Assembly: GCA_028551475.1 (NCBI GenBank)
Contig: CM052361.1
Location: forward strand, 13,213,501-13,277,500
Direction: 5' to 3'
From: Casuarina equisetifolia
Lineage: Eukaryota > Streptophyta > Magnoliopsida > Fagales > Casuarinaceae
Length of the DNA stretch: 64,000 nucleotides
A program made the position numbers and the translations under genes. The notes below the pieces were generated by a model, which saw only the letters and a list, made by a program, of their open reading frames with translations, was not told the DNA's origin and did no database searches. Below, in pieces: positions 1-13,599 of the stretch; position 1 is the stretch's first letter, and the number at the start of each line of letters is the position of its first letter.

Positions 1-2139
1 GTTGGTTCAATTGTTAAGGACCACCCAAGAGGAACATGGATTTCCCAGTAAGGGTCAAGATTGAGATGATTTAAGAGTGATTTCTCAATATGGTGATAAT
101 TCAATTTGGGTCTAAGGTCAATCAGGTTAGAACCAATTGTGGCACTAAGACTAGTATTGAGTGTGATAAAGTTCACCTCATAGTGTTGGGATTTGGAGTG
201 TCTTTGATGACGTGCAAAAATCGGAATATTTGACAAAATATTCATATAAATTTCATTGGATGGGCCTTGAATTTGGACACAATATGCAAGAAAGATGGCA
301 GGTCTTCGGCCTTGAACCTAATGGACATTGAATTGAGAAGCCCAACATGCTAGAAGGAACTCAGGCCCGCAAAGGAATCCAGGCTCATGCAGAAGCCTAG
401 ATCACTTTGACCTGTGCACTAAGTGGGCGACTCAAGCAACTAAGTTTGATTTGGTCCGCGTGATTCCCCCCACCACATTGTTGTGGAGAAGATTCGGAAA
501 GAGGGAGATATTTTTCTCGCGCGTGGTCGGTCTCAGTGAGCAAAGCTCAACTCTTTTCATTCTCTCTGAAAAATAAAGAATTGAAAACCTACCGTCAGCC
601 TAATCCTTAGGCAATCATTCTACTTCAACAATGATCATAATCCCAGCCTTTCAACATCTCTAATTTTGAATAGCGTGGAGCTTTGAAAGGATGAAGAAAA
701 CAAGAACGAATTGGCAAAAAAAAAAGCATTCAACCCATTCCTTGTTGCCTTGAATAAGCTCTACAGGACTATTTAATTTGTATGGAGCAATTGTATCTTA
801 ATTGATTAATCTTTATTGCTCTATAATACAAACCCTGGAAATTAAGGTTTCTTAATTGATTAGCACATTAGTTATATTTATGAGGGTCGAAAGTTCATTG
901 TAAATGCCCTAAAATCATGTGTGTAATTTTTTCTCTTGTGCTGATATGTCGTAATATGAGGCATTACAAGGTATATTGTAAACTTCGGTGGTAATATAGT
1001 ACCCTTTAGTTGATTACTAAGAGTTTTTAGCCCGAATTACTTAAAAAGAAATTGGTTTCTATGTGAATTATGATACGATACCCTTGTTCTATTGATTTTG
1101 GTCATTCAGTTTTTAACCTAGTTTTTAATTGCTTCATAGTTGATATTAACTTGTGAATTTCATTCATATGCTCTAATAAGTAGGCTTTGTTAGTTATTTG
1201 CTTAAAAGTCTCATAGGACAGGTTGTATCAAGTTATCATACACGCCACTTAGTTGCTGCACTAAGACATTAAAACAAAAATTTGTACTTGATAGACACAA
1301 TTAAAACAAATTTTATAAACCTAATTCCCTTATCTCTCATGTTGCTTTTTTGGGACTTATTACATAGGGTATTATACATGAACAATATACCCCATAGTAG
1401 AATGATATAGCCAAATGTAAGCATCAACATATTTTAAATGTTGTGCAGGATTTGAAATTTCAAAGTAATAAACCCATTAAATGTAAGGATGGGTGTATAC
1501 TTACAACAACATATCTCATAAAAAAAAAAAACACATTTTTGGTAGCACAATTTAAAAGAGATTATTTGGGAAGATCCCTAACCTCTCATATTTAAGGGTG
1601 TTTAGTTGTCTTTATTATGCCACAAGTGTGGGTTGCAAAGTTAAATTTGCCCCTTGAGTTATCTCTAATGTTTTTATGGAATATCCTTACATATTGAACA
1701 TATACAAGCTTGTGACATTAAGTATGGATGTGTATTCTTATGAAAGCAATTTTCTATCTTTGTACATAAAGCCTATGTCACATTTTCCATAGGATATCCC
1801 TGTGGCAGTACCAGTTAGTGAGATCAAGGAAGTGACTACCCATTAGACTTCTCTGTATCATAGTTCCCATACCATTTAAGATAGTAATACCACCTTTAGC
1901 ATCCTTAGAAAACTTACCTTTAAACTTAGACATTCCATTTTTCAACAAGTTTCAAACAAAGATACCACTTGTAGGTGATCACCCACCTAATAGGAGATCA
2001 ACTCTAAGCATTAGGCCATTTATATCAACTCAAGATTATGAATATTTAATACTTAATACACCCATTAGCCCACAAGATCAACCTATATGGTACCTAATTT
2101 CTAACTCCATCTCCTATAGTCACCTTTCAAAGCCTATGA
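1..2139. other. Non-coding flank, no gene recognised
   Basis: No open frame of useful length and no recognisable protein family is seen on either strand. The stretch is AT-rich with short A runs (for example near 720 and 1515). It may belong to the 5' part or flank of the Copia relic that follows, but I could not identify LTR boundaries or a primer binding site. Confidence 0.5.
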
Positions 2140-3650
2140 CTTTATTACTTCCTTCTTTCCTAACATTAAGCCCACTAATTATGATGAAGTAGTTAAAGAT
2201 CCTACATGACATCATGGATCAAAAGATATGGGCATTAGAATCAAATTAGACATGGTGAATTGTGAACTTACAATGAAGGAGGAAAGCCAAAGGCTATAAA
2301 TGCATGTATATTGTAGAATATTACACTAATGAGATTGTAGAACATTATAAGCTTAGCATGGTGGTGAAGGGTTATAGCCAAAAAGATGGAGTGGATTTTC
2401 ATATGACATTTTTTCATCTATGATAAAATGTATTGTGAGGTGCGTGTTGTCAATTATTGTATTAGAGGTAAACTATTTATCAATGGATATTCACTATGCA
2501 TTCCTACAAAGAGATTTAAAGGTGGGGATAACCATAAGAATGCCTCCAAAGAGTGCTCTTAAAGAAAAAAGATAAGGAAGGGCACTAAAGTATGCAAACT
2601 TAGAAAGTCCCTCTATGATCTAAAGTAGGTATCCAAACAATAGAAATCAAAATTCATTGTTGCATTATTGTCTTTTAGATATATGTAGTCTTTGTATGAT
2701 TACTCTTTGTTTACCAAAATAAAGATGGTCATATGATAATATTAGTGATATACATTGATGACATTTTGATAATTGAAGATGACACTAAAGAAGTTGTGGA
2801 GTTAAGGATTTGAGAGAATTCAAGTATTTTTTTATTTTTTATTTTTAGAATTTTAGTCTTTAAAGATGATAAAGAAACATATTTAAGTTATAAAAAGTAT
2901 ATCCTTGAGCTTATATTAGAGATAGGGCCTTTTAGGTCAAAGCCTATCGGTAATCCTATAGAGATGACCATAATACTCACTATCATTAAGTATGCTTAAG
3001 GATTTCGTTGGAAATATGAAGATCCTCTACTTAAGGATTTCATTTGTTATCCATAGTTGATCAAGAAGTTAATTTATCTTGATATGACTAGACATTAACC
3101 TAGGAAAAAAAATATCTTTAGATATATCATTCTTGATGCATATATTTAGCCAATTTATGCACACATTGAAATGTTCTCATTAGGATGTAGCTATAAGGAT
3201 ATTTAGATAACTTAAGGGATGTTAAGGCATAGGATATTCTTGTCATCAAAGGATGTTTTCACTAACTAAGAGGTTAGTGACCAACTTTTGTCTTATGCTA
3301 GGAAGGTTATTGTTTTCACATAAAACTAACAAAGATATAGTTAATTTGGTATCATCTATGAAAGGAAAATATTATATAATGACAAACACTTGGAAAATGG
3401 CTTATTGGTCATATTCAAATATTGGGGTTGGTATGCCTCAACTAGTAACAGTTATAAATCTTTGCTACTAAAGATGCAACTAAGGATGAACATCTTTGTA
3501 CATAGATGATTGTGTAAGACAAACATAATTTCTTCTCTTTTTAAACCAATTGACTCATTAGCATATGAATGGGTCATTATATCAAGGAAGTCACACAACT
3601 GATTGCATGAGAAAGGAATGTTAAACACTCTTCTACTTGAGCCTTATAAA
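2140..3650 (+). mobile_element. Ty1/Copia relic (RT-RNase H region)
   Basis: Translated in pieces, this stretch resembles the second half of a Copia polyprotein. There is a segment like the 'ARLVAKGY..GVDF..TFSP' start of reverse transcriptase, then 'LSMDIHYAFLQRDL' and 'RMPP', then a 'YIDDILI'-like active-site region near 2,750. A poorly preserved RNase H-like tract reaches about 3.6 kb. The order on the plus strand is that of Copia elements. It is an old fossil, broken many times. Further down, a purine run followed by TG at about 4,098 could be a 3' LTR start, but this is weak. Confidence 0.7.
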
Positions 3651-4449
3651 AGACCTTTTCTTCCAAATGAAAAATGAAATAGAATGCACCTCAAACTATT
3701 CTAAGCTTGCTACAACATGCTTCTACTCAGGTAGACATCATTATTCTCTTTCCAAGCATAATATTATACATTTTTTATTGAAACTCTTGAAACAAAAGTT
3801 GAAAAGCTGTATTGGCATGCCCTATGTAGGCATCAAAAGACTTACTCCCACATCAAGAAGGAAAGTAATACTTTCTAATCATATGGAACTTAAACCCATG
3901 ACAAGTAATATCAAAACCAACTTGTTACCTAATTTGGTGCATTTGCACCTTCCATCTCTTATGCATTGGGTTAACAAGGGACCTAACCATATAGAACAAC
4001 CCATGTTGAGGGTGATGTGGATTTAGGAGTTGACAATAGGCCTTAACCACTTAAAGTAGCCCACATTAGGAGTGACATGGATTTTTATGGAGGAGGATGT
4101 CATATCCTATGTGGGCATCAAAGAACTTATTCTCACAATGGAAAGAATAATAAGAGTTTCCAACCATACAAGCCAGTTTGGCTATTCCTTTCCTTGGATT
4201 GATCTTTTGAGATGAAATTTAGGCTCATGACATTATGCTTTTTTTTTAGTTTTCTATTTGGTTTTCTCTATTCTAACCATGATAAAGCATTTTCCCATTC
4301 AAATCAAATACAAACACAAGCAAATAATTGTCCTGGGAAAATTTTACAGAAAGCAACAAAGAACTAGCAAAAATATTGTGGATTAAGGTAACCATGCATG
4401 ACAAGAAAAAGGACAAACATGAAAGGATGCTTGAAAGGGGAACAATTTA
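3651..4449. other. Flank of Copia relic with diverged repeated motif
   Basis: No gene is seen. A phrase around 3,820-3,845 (CCCTATGTAGGCATCAAA) recurs at about 4,106-4,124 (TCCTATGTGGGCATCAAA). A second pair occurs near 3,990-4,020 and 4,045-4,085, so a short segment seems to have been duplicated and then diverged. A purine run followed by TGTCATATCC at 4,098 may mark the 3' LTR of the preceding Copia relic. This is not proven. Confidence 0.35.
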
Positions 4450-5770
4450 TCCTTAGACTAAGGTATAGTGTGATGATTAGTTTAACTAATTAGTATGATT
4501 AATGGATTAATTAATGTTATTATATTCTATAATCTCATCAAATATACATTTAATCAAGTTTTTTGTATCAAGCATTATGTTATTATAAAAATAATTAATG
4601 TTAGTAAGTGCAATCAAACCCAATACTAACTTAAATATAAACTGCATACAATATTTTAAATGATTACAGAAATGATTCCAACCTACCTCCGTTGGTAAGA
4701 CCTATCAAATGGTTCCACTAATTTTTTTAAGTGATTGGAGAAACTCTCCAACCCACCTTCTATTGACAAACTATCAAAGGGTGCTTAGTTGAATAATCCA
4801 TTAGATTACTTAGTTATAAGATCAATGCTTAAATAAAATTAAATTGTCCTCAATAAAAATAAACACATTACAATATATAGTGAACTAACTATTCAAAAAC
4901 CTTAAAATAAATAATAGAAATCAATGCCTAAGGTTTCATAACTCGGACAATACACAATAAAATTACTTGAAAAGTGACGATCTAAGCAAGAATGTTAAAA
5001 GCATAAACAATGAGTATAAAAATCAACTCTTGAGATCTCAACAAAGACAAATTGTAGGTTTATTCTTTTCTAGACAATTGTCTTATTTCTTTTTCTCTTT
5101 TTCCTTTTTTTAACATCTTCTTTGTAGCTCTAACATCTCCTCAATCTAGGCTTATAGTTCATCTGGAATGATGGATTAACTAGGCTAACAAAATAACTAC
5201 AAGAGTAGGAGACTTTAAAATGGTCAAATTATAAATAGGAAGGACAATGACCTTTTCTTTTTAAAGAGAGAGAAAGAGAGAGAGCAATGCATATTCATGA
5301 TATGAGTGGGTTCCTTCTTCTGAAACACTTATGCATGCATAATTCCTAAAGTGCCTTTATTAATGTGGCAACAAGTTCACTCGTTTGAAAAAGTCTATCC
5401 ATGCTTTAGACATGCATCAATTAGTCTTTTTGTACAAATTAGAGAAATCAGATTTCATAAGTTCATCTCTTCCATGGGCCTCTTGATTTACATAGGCTTT
5501 CTCTTTAATTTGCATGAATTAGTCGTTTTCTTATTTGCACAAGTTAAGCTTTTTTAAGTTTAGTTTTCCTATTTTTTCCTCAAGTCAACATACCAACTCC
5601 ATTTTCACATGATGTAGCCTACCAAGACCTTAATAATCTAGACAATACAAATATTCCATCAAAGTACAATGTCCAAATAAATACAAAGACCATGAGAATA
5701 ATTTATTTCATATTTTGATGATTAAATAATTAATATTCCCATAAAACAGGTCATTTACATATCCTAACAA
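4450..5770. repeat. Interspersed LTR-like repeat, copy 1
   Basis: The stretch at 4,660-4,800 matches 17,440-17,600. Both carry the paired phrases 'AATGGTTCCACTA' and 'TATCAAAGGGT', and both have a later 'GACAATACAA...AAAGTACA' stretch (5,641 and about 18,250). It ends near 'CCTAACAACA', where sequence of the neighbouring non-coding LTR element resumes. The family is probably an LTR (solo or truncated). I could not place a clean start or a target duplication, so the borders are approximate. Confidence 0.45.
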
Positions 5771-5779
5771 CACAAACTC

Positions 5780-8700
5780 AATAGCATTACACATGATGAA
5801 CCCATCCCTAGTGACTTTAGTTACACAACATCACCATAAGATTAGGAGCTCCATTCACACTCAAAATGAACATTACCTCTAATAGTCTTAGCAACTCCTT
5901 CATCACAAAACCTACTCCAGTCATGATGAACACTGCCTTCAGTTGACTTAGTAATTCCCACATCAATTTAAAGGAACAACCTTTTTATATAATAGCAATA
6001 CTCCCAATGTTGGGTTGTCCTTTTCATGATGCAAACTTTTACTCACAAGAAACATTGCCTCCAATAACTCTAAGTTGCATCACTTCCACACTACATGTAG
6101 ATGAATCCCCTCTTTATGCATTAGCTATCCTTCTACTAGGTTTTCTTACATCGCACCCCAATGTTGCCACCCGAGCCTATTCAACCTTTTACTATGCTAA
6201 CTTCAACTAATGCATACTTAATTTTACACACTAATGCTTCTCTTCACTTTGTGCATAAGCAATCGCTCCACTAGGAAAATCTTTGTTGCTATAATCTTGA
6301 TTGCTCTATTTCTCTATTCAATGGAAAGACTCTCACTTTGTGCATAAGCAATCGTTCCACTAGGTTTTTTTTCCTAAGATGTAGCCTACACACATCAAAC
6401 AATGCCTTTCGCATACCTTTTGTGGCATAGAAAAGCTCTTTTTTTATGCACCAATAGTCTCCCACTACTAGGTCTCCCTTGGTTTAGAGGGAAATTCTTC
6501 TAATCCACCTCACTAGTCGACTATCCACTTCCTGACTTCCACAAGTCAATTTCCATGGCCCTTAAAATATGTTTATCATAAGAAATGGTTATACATCTTT
6601 CCATAATCCAACCTTTAGTTTCTTTAGCTTCCACCCCCCTTCTTTTCTTCACATAACCAAACCTTATATCCTAAAACACATGGATGATGGTAGGGGCTTC
6701 ACACTATATTGTCTCAAAGCACATGGGTGACAATAGAGGGTTTGACATTGGCTATATGAGTTTTGTAACCCTTATAACTGCTCATCCTTCCCAACCTACC
6801 CAACTCATTGGCCCTTTTGGCCTACTAAATGCTTGGTGAAGGGTCCTCAAGGTGCTTCTTAGCCTTTTTATTTTGCTACACCTCGTCAAGTTCTTTTATT
6901 AGACCTTTGGCACTTACAACATCTCTATTCCTTTACTTAGTGCTTTTTTTTCTGTCTTGAAATAGAGGAACTCCCAAAGAAATCCTTACCCATGGTTATG
7001 TAGAGATCTTCACTTGAAAATGTTAACATTGCCAAGAACTAGGGTCATTGCTTGTTGTACCATTGAGCCTTTTTCTTATGACTGTATTTTCCTCCATAGC
7101 TTATGCTTTTTTCCAAACACAAGGGTCCACCATTTGACCCTTTCATCCTTTTCTTTAAGAATGCTGACCATTTTTCCAAGTCACATTGGCTCATAGGTCC
7201 ATGCTTTTAGTTTGGCATGTGTCCTCCGACCTTTTGTGGGGGCCAAATAACTCCTTGTTGCTACTCCTTTCATCTTAGAAACTTTTGGCCTTAGAATCAT
7301 TACGCTTCTATACCATAAATGCCATTGCTTGGTTGTCTTTCCAAGACCATGAGGTGCTTAAACCATGCATAAGTCCAGGCCAACTTAGTCCCATAAATTT
7401 TAAACATGTATTGAAGTTAGAATCATCATTTTTATTAATGTAAGAAAATTACAATAGAACTCCCCTAAAAGGCTCACAAATTCTTTTCAAGCATGACTTG
7501 ATTGCCCAACCTCCCATTTTCCTAAGTTCTCACTTGCTTCTCCCTAAAGATAGTCTTGGTGTGCTTCATGTGAATTTAGAAGTTAACTTTCCTTTGGTGG
7601 ACAAACTCCCATATAAATGTTCACTCTTGGTGTTGTTAAGAGAATAATCCAAACCAATGTTTTCCTTCCCAATTGACTCATAAGTAGGGCAACTTTTCTC
7701 CTCTTCCTAATGGTTAACTCTTTTCTTTAGGTGACCATTGAACTTTTCATTGGCTAATGGCTTAAAGGCACTTAACCACTTATTAAAGATTCATAAGGGT
7801 CTTATTAAAGATCATTTTCCTTTTTCCTAAGTGGTTCTCAACTACCCATATTAACTTCCTCAAATGGCATCTTACAAAGCCATGTGTCACTTATCCATTG
7901 GCTTTATTTAAATCCCAATAAATGGAACATTTACTCTAGTGCTTGGGAACTCTAATGGTTTAATTTAACATGGTTATTCTCCTAACATCAACCTTTTGGC
8001 TTGTGTGCACATTACTACATATGTATGTGCCTATGTTGTCCACTCATTGTCTCATGGTGCTTTTCCCTATCTATGATAACACCTATGAGGCTACCCATTT
8101 TAATGTATGCCACTGACTTATCTCATCTTGTGCACATTCATTTTTGCTCAACCTCAATGGCATCCTTTTCATGTGTTAGATCCTATAGCAACCTAAGAGG
8201 GGAGCGAATTAGGTTTCTCTTGAAAAAGTCACTTCTATTTGTGATGCAATCAAATATGGCATTCAAATATATAAATATTAATCAGCAAGCTAATCAAACA
8301 CAAGAAAGATGAGACACCAATTTACATTATGGTTCGGCCCTTCTCACCTACCTCCACCCCTTTCTCCTTTAACACAACCAGTTGAAGTCTACTTTACTAC
8401 AAAGCTAGGAGAAACTTTCTCCTACACATTCCAACTCCTCCTTAAAGAGCTAAATAATCCTTACACCAAGGATTACATTACAATTGATTACAAATTTTGA
8501 ACTAAGCTTCTATAAGATATGCAGTACAAGTTCAAAAGCTTCAAACAACTGCTAAAGACTTAATACAAAGTAATATGGACAAAAAACCTAAATTCAGTCA
8601 ACCCTAGCAGAGTCTACTTGTAGAAAATCAATTTCAATAATAAAGTATAATGAAGCACAAATTGATTCTCTAATAAGCAAGTAATGAGCTCAGAAGTTAG

Positions 8701-10062
8701 TCACCCAATGAAGATTAAAATCGTAAGTTTGGATGAGCTAAAATGAGTAGTATGAGATGCTTCACAGATTGTTTTCTTTCCTTCTAATTTTTGGCTCCTT
8801 TGCAATGGTGAAGATAAACTTGTTTAAATAACTTTAAAATAGCTAACCTCTCACTTTAAATAATTTTTTTGACACATCTAAGCACCAACAAGTCTTCTTA
8901 CCTTTGGAGTTCCTTATTTCCCTCTTCTCTATCCATTTTCAAGCTTAAGACAGATTGAATGTCGGGGTTGTGGTTCTACTTTCGCTTAATTCAAAACCTA
9001 CATCCAAAATGGTGCAGTTTTAGTCTCAACTTAAAGTTTTGTAATTCGAGTTCTATGGAGTAGATTTCAGGTGTCACTCAAATCTTCTTCAATTCTCTCC
9101 AATCTTGGATTAATTCTTCATGGGTTCTTCATAAATTGATAGAGCACCTCCATGCTTCCAAAAGCCCTTTGAAATCATCTCTAAAAACCCTTTAATTTGC
9201 TTCCAATTTCACTTTGGAGCAATTAGGGCTAGAACTTCAAGAACTCCACAATTTCTTCAAATTAATCTTCTATGAACAATGAGTCTTTGATTTTTCTTCA
9301 CAAAATTATTCCTCTCTTCATTAACTTTCCAACAACAACATTTTCAGCTTAATCGAAGCAGTCACCGGCAATCAATTTTGGCAGTGAAGTCAACATCAAG
9401 CAAACAGGTTGGATAAGCTGATGAAATGGGTGTGTGGGCTTTTAAGCAGTCGCAAGTCACAAGCATGCTTGTGGGTCCATGGGTCACGCTCGTAGGTCAT
9501 TTTCATGAACACAAGTTGTGGGTGTGCCTTGCGAGCTAGGTCACGCCTCTGTAAGCTAGATCGCACCTCGCACGGGCTTGGCTAGCAAGCTAGGCTGCAT
9601 AGGTTTGGGTTACTCAAGAGGTGTCCGAACGGGGCTTTACAAGCATGTGGGATGGATGCACGTTTCAGGCTTCTTTAATCATTTACCTACGAATTAATTT
9701 AGCATTATTTTCCTTATAAAAGCCCTATAAATAATCAAATATTAATTATAATATTTTTATATTATAATTCCATTTAATGATCAATATATTCCAACAAAAT
9801 AGTTATAATATTTCCATATTATAATTCCCATTTTTCTCATCATCAAAATGTTTACATATTTTAATATTATTAAAATATATTCCAACATCATGCAAACCTC
9901 AACCTCCACATCTTGGTGCTTGTTTGCAACCATATGCCTTAACCCTTATCTTGTAAGTGTGTCTATGATGCACCTTTTTATATCAAATAGCAACACTTCC
10001 AAGACTTTCACTTTTCTAATTGCCTCCTATACTAACAAAGCATGCCAGGTGTTACATCCATA
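5780..10062 (-). mobile_element. Non-coding LTR element A (LARD-like), interrupted
   Basis: The internal part (about 5.8-7.3 kb) shares phrases with the internal parts of elements B and C, such as 'CATGATGAACATTGCC'-type lines, 'AAAGGAACA' and 'TATGCACCAATAG'. Near 7,297-7,311 a minus-strand TGGTATAGAAGC lies where a plant tRNA-Met-type primer site (TGGTATCAGAGC) would be. The sequence to the right (to 8,173, then 9,893-10,062) therefore reads as its 5' LTR in minus orientation. That LTR is split by a solo LTR at 8,174-9,887. I see no protein-coding signal, so it looks like a large non-autonomous derivative. Its left LTR was not found. It is an old, highly diverged fossil. Confidence 0.5.
8174..9887. 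mobile_element. Solo LTR (1.7 kb) with 5-bp target duplication
   Basis: The segment begins TGTTAGATCC and ends ATTCCAACA. It is flanked by TCATG on both sides (8,169-8,173 and 9,888-9,892). Removing it rejoins sequence that matches the uninterrupted LTR copies of elements B and C ('TCATGCAAACCTCAACCTCC' compared with 10,804 onward), which supports a single clean insertion. The first 50 bases, including 'GCAACCTAAGAGG', match the start of the repeat at 17,047. No coding region lies inside. A solo LTR left by recombination of a full element is the simplest reading. Confidence 0.75.
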
Positions 10063-11039
10063 TGAAAACCCAATAAATCTCAAGGACTACTTAATACCTA
10101 GCTTTCAATCATTGTTAGGTAAGCCTTTGTCATCCTTTTTCTCTCTTTCTCTCTCGATCACTTAGGTTGGTAGGTCATGGAAGAAAAGTTCAACACAAAG
10201 GTTGGTAAATAAATAGATTCATTTCCATACATATACATAAATGTACAAAGGGGAACATTAAGTGTCACAAACCACCCCCACCTTATGTTTTGCCAACCTT
10301 GACAACTACCCATAATACCTTTCACAAACAATAAATGAGAAGGGGAATGTCTTCCCACATTCCCTTTGTTGATTTACCTTCCTAAGGGTTCATTCATCGA
10401 ATCCCCTTAGTGTAAAGGCTCTTATTAAACTCACCAACCAACCTTTCTACTACCTTATTCAAGTCCTTAGACACCCACATCTACCTTCCTCGAGCACCTC
10501 CTTATTTTGCCATAGGTTGGCCTCTTAAGGCCTCATTTAAAAACCATGATCATAGCATTAATCAGAAGTTAGGAACTCCAACAATCACTCCAATAGCTAC
10601 CTCTATCACTTATGGCACTTCGTTATGCTTGTAATCCTTAGTCCATGTGCATTCACTTCCTTGTGCATAGCCATTGTTATTTGCTTCTCAATTTGGCCTC
10701 TCACCCTTGACATTGCCAACCTAGCTTGCTTAAGTGAGGATGATGGCTTTTTTAGACTAATGTATGTTAGTCTTCCATCTTAACCTTAGTTGTATCTTCT
10801 TATGCAAACCTCAACCTCCATATACCTAATGTTGGTCTTTCTCACTAAACCTTAGCTCTCGTCAATTGTCTAGGCACTTCTTACATGCCTTATCTCATCT
10901 CATAGCAATGCCTTTAAGCTTCTTACTTTAACAATTGCATGTTGTACTCATCACTTCATAAAACTCAATTAACATGGTTACAACCCATTACCGCTTGCTC
11001 AATTGTCATGTCTAGTTATGTCAAGTAAATTGGTTGACA
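10063..11039 (-). repeat. 3' LTR of element B
   Basis: It is about 980 bp. On the minus strand it starts TGTCAACC right after a purine-rich run and ends near CA at 10,063. It aligns along most of its length with 14,654-15,496, 15,497-16,424 and 19,716-20,711; shared phrases include 'GGGTTCATT', 'CAACCTTTC' and 'CCTCATTTAAA'. It abuts the LTR end of element A at its left border. Confidence 0.65.
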
Positions 11040-11546
11040 TCCTCCCTTGCCTAATTTCAAGATACCCTTGATATGGACTCAAACATGTCCTATATATGCT
11101 TGATTGTGCCTCTTTGCCAACATTTCTAAAGCTAGTTATCTTCAACTTGCTACAAATCCACTCTCCTTTTGAATGAGTAAACCTCTATATGAACATTTAC
11201 ACAAGCTTGGTGGAAAACCTCTTGGAAGTTTCTTAACACCATCCTTCTCCCCTTGACAATGATGTCCACCAAGATTTCCAAAACCCAATGTAAGAGGGAA
11301 AAGATTACTCTTAATTCTCCTATAACCATTTGTTGGCTCCATTCATTTCTCTACAAATGATAGCCTTCCTTAAAAGACTTGGTGCTTCCTAAGTCTTCCC
11401 ACTCTAGTTAACTATACCATAAGGCACACACATTAGTAGCTCCACACATGATGAACATAGCCCTTGTTAGACTCAATCTTCTCCACATTACCAAAAAAAA
11501 ACCACTCCATTCATGATGAACATTGCCCTCAATGAACTTAGTGACT

Positions 11547-11600
11547 CCCCCCCCAACCCCCAACCCCAACCCCTACCCCCCCCCCCCGCACGTGCCCCCC
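11547..11600. repeat. C-rich tract (minus-strand G-quadruplex candidate)
   Basis: A run of about 54 bases consists almost only of C with short A/T interruptions, such as CCCCCAACCCCAACCCCTA followed by a C13-like run, then GCACGTG and C7. The minus strand therefore has at least four G runs of four or more with one- to two-base loops, which is the form of an intramolecular G-quadruplex. It includes a CACGTG palindrome. It lies in the internal part of element B and is absent from the matching parts of A and C. Confidence 0.7.
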
Positions 11601-12038
11601 CAATTAATGTAAAGGAACACCCTTTCAATGTATTGATTGATCCCTTTTACTAGGTTTCTCTTTCATGTCATGTACCAAAATTGTCATCCTAGCCTATTCA
11701 ACCATGATCCTCCTTGTCTAAGTATGATTGCTTTATAACATCTCTTTCTCATGTTGACTTCAATTGACACTTACTTAGTTTTGCATGTCAATGCTCCATT
11801 CATGCAAGCAATGGTCCTCCTAATGAGTCTTGGTCACATCACCCATGACATAAAGGAACTCTATGTTTATGCACTATCAACACTCCCATTATTGGGTTTC
11901 CCCTCTCAACCTAAAGAGGGATGCACTCTATGTCCAACCCTTTGGCTGTTTCATATTCCATGGCTTCCTACTTAACGATTTTAGATTCTAACTCCCCAAT
12001 TTAATGACCTGAAACTTTCAAATGACACTTAGGTCTCA

Positions 12039-13286
12039 TGTTCGATGAAATCTAAATGCAAGTGAACATGTCGAACAAGTAATATAATGATAAGAAAGAT
12101 ATCGTCCCACACAGATTAGTGATTACTAAACCAATTAATTATACTACCAGTGAACAACTCCTAGAATTTATCTAGCAAATCAAATTGATAGATGATAGAT
12201 TAACTAACTAAATCTAAGAAAACTAAATACAATAAATATGTTAAAGCATATGATTTCACCATAATTACTAGGTATTAATATTGATTATTTATGCTTGCAA
12301 GAGGGATAATATCTATGTGAGGGTAGAACTTCCTAATTTATTTACTATCCTATATCTAAGTATAGCAAACCTACTTAGTTCATTAATTCACTATATCTCT
12401 ATACGTGAATTGAAACAAACCAAATGCATTAGGATCTATGAACATTCCTAGTTTACACTAAAAGCCACACAAATAACATGGTATATGTCTATCCATATTT
12501 AATTTATGGTTACATATTACAAGAAACAACTGCATATCATCTCCTGTCAATCTCAAACATGCAAATCAAATCATTCAAGTGATAGCTAATCATTTAAAAG
12601 CATTAAACATAGTAATATGTAACTTCACATAAACAAAATATATTGCAAAACATAATAATCATAAGATTCATACCATCATAATTAGGTTACATCGTAGCTC
12701 TAACAAAAATAAAGTAAAACATAAAGAAATAATGAGGAAGAATAATAATAAGAAATAAAAAAGGCATCTTGAATCCAAAAACAAGAAGTTTGTCACCCTT
12801 TTTGTCTTCTCTTCAAGAAAACCTTGAATTCTTGGCCTCTTTCTTGAGTTGTGCTCAATTTCCTCCTTTTTTCTTTTCTTTTGCCTCTTCTCTTCTCTTC
12901 TCTTAAATAGGGTTTAGGTTTAGACCTATCTCCTATCCAAGTAGAGTTGGGTTTTAGAGATCTAAAACAATTGAGTTTTGAACTCTTAATTTAATTGGGT
13001 TTTGAAATCCTAATTTAATTAGGCTTTGAACTCCTAATATGATTAGGTTTTCTAAATACAATTATCCAAAGCCCAAGCCCATCTTGACTCTCTTGATCTT
13101 GATATTACGATTTTGCCACACAATAAGCATCAAGTTCTCTATGTTCATCCTTTTTCTCTTTGCCTCCTTGTGCTACATAAACAAGATAAATTTAGGTAAA
13201 TAAAGATGAGTTTAAATGTTTTCTCATAATTATTAAAGTTATTTATTACCTAAAATATGTAAAATAACTCTATAAAAATAGAGTTA
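12039..13286 (-). mobile_element. Solo LTR (1.25 kb) inside element B
   Basis: It is the reverse complement of 22,597-23,893 along essentially its whole length. The plus-strand end carries 'CTCTATAAAAATAGAGTTA', the same short palindrome as the start of the other copy. The pentamer TCTCA precedes it (12,034-12,038) and recurs at its right end (13,287-13,291), consistent with a target duplication if the terminal two or three bases have eroded. No coding sequence is inside. The two copies look clearly closer to each other than the element A/B/C LTRs are, so this insertion is younger than its host element. Confidence 0.7.
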
Positions 13287-13599
13287 TCTCACAACCTTTT
13301 TAACTACCCATCCTTCCCTGCCTACCTAGGTCACTAGCTCTCCTAGCCCACTAGGTGCTTAGTGAAGGGTATTTACTCAAGACATTTCTTTCATCAGGGC
13401 CTTATTCCTTTCACCAAATAACTCTTTCATTCTAATGGTGATTGCAACACCTTCACCCCTTCTCAAGGTTCTCTTTTTAAATAAACAAACTCCTATCCAG
13501 GATTATAGTAAGGTCCTTATTTTAGAGTGTTAGTGTTTTGGTTGCTACATAGGCTTCTCCTCTTAATAGAGTGTAACTAGCTTATTAGCTTAGTCATAC

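Noticed and set aside
11547-11600. Interstitial telomere repeat
   Set aside because: The plant telomere unit is CCCTAAA; the tract is mainly C4-5 with A or AA and only one CCCTA, so it is a C-rich low-complexity run.
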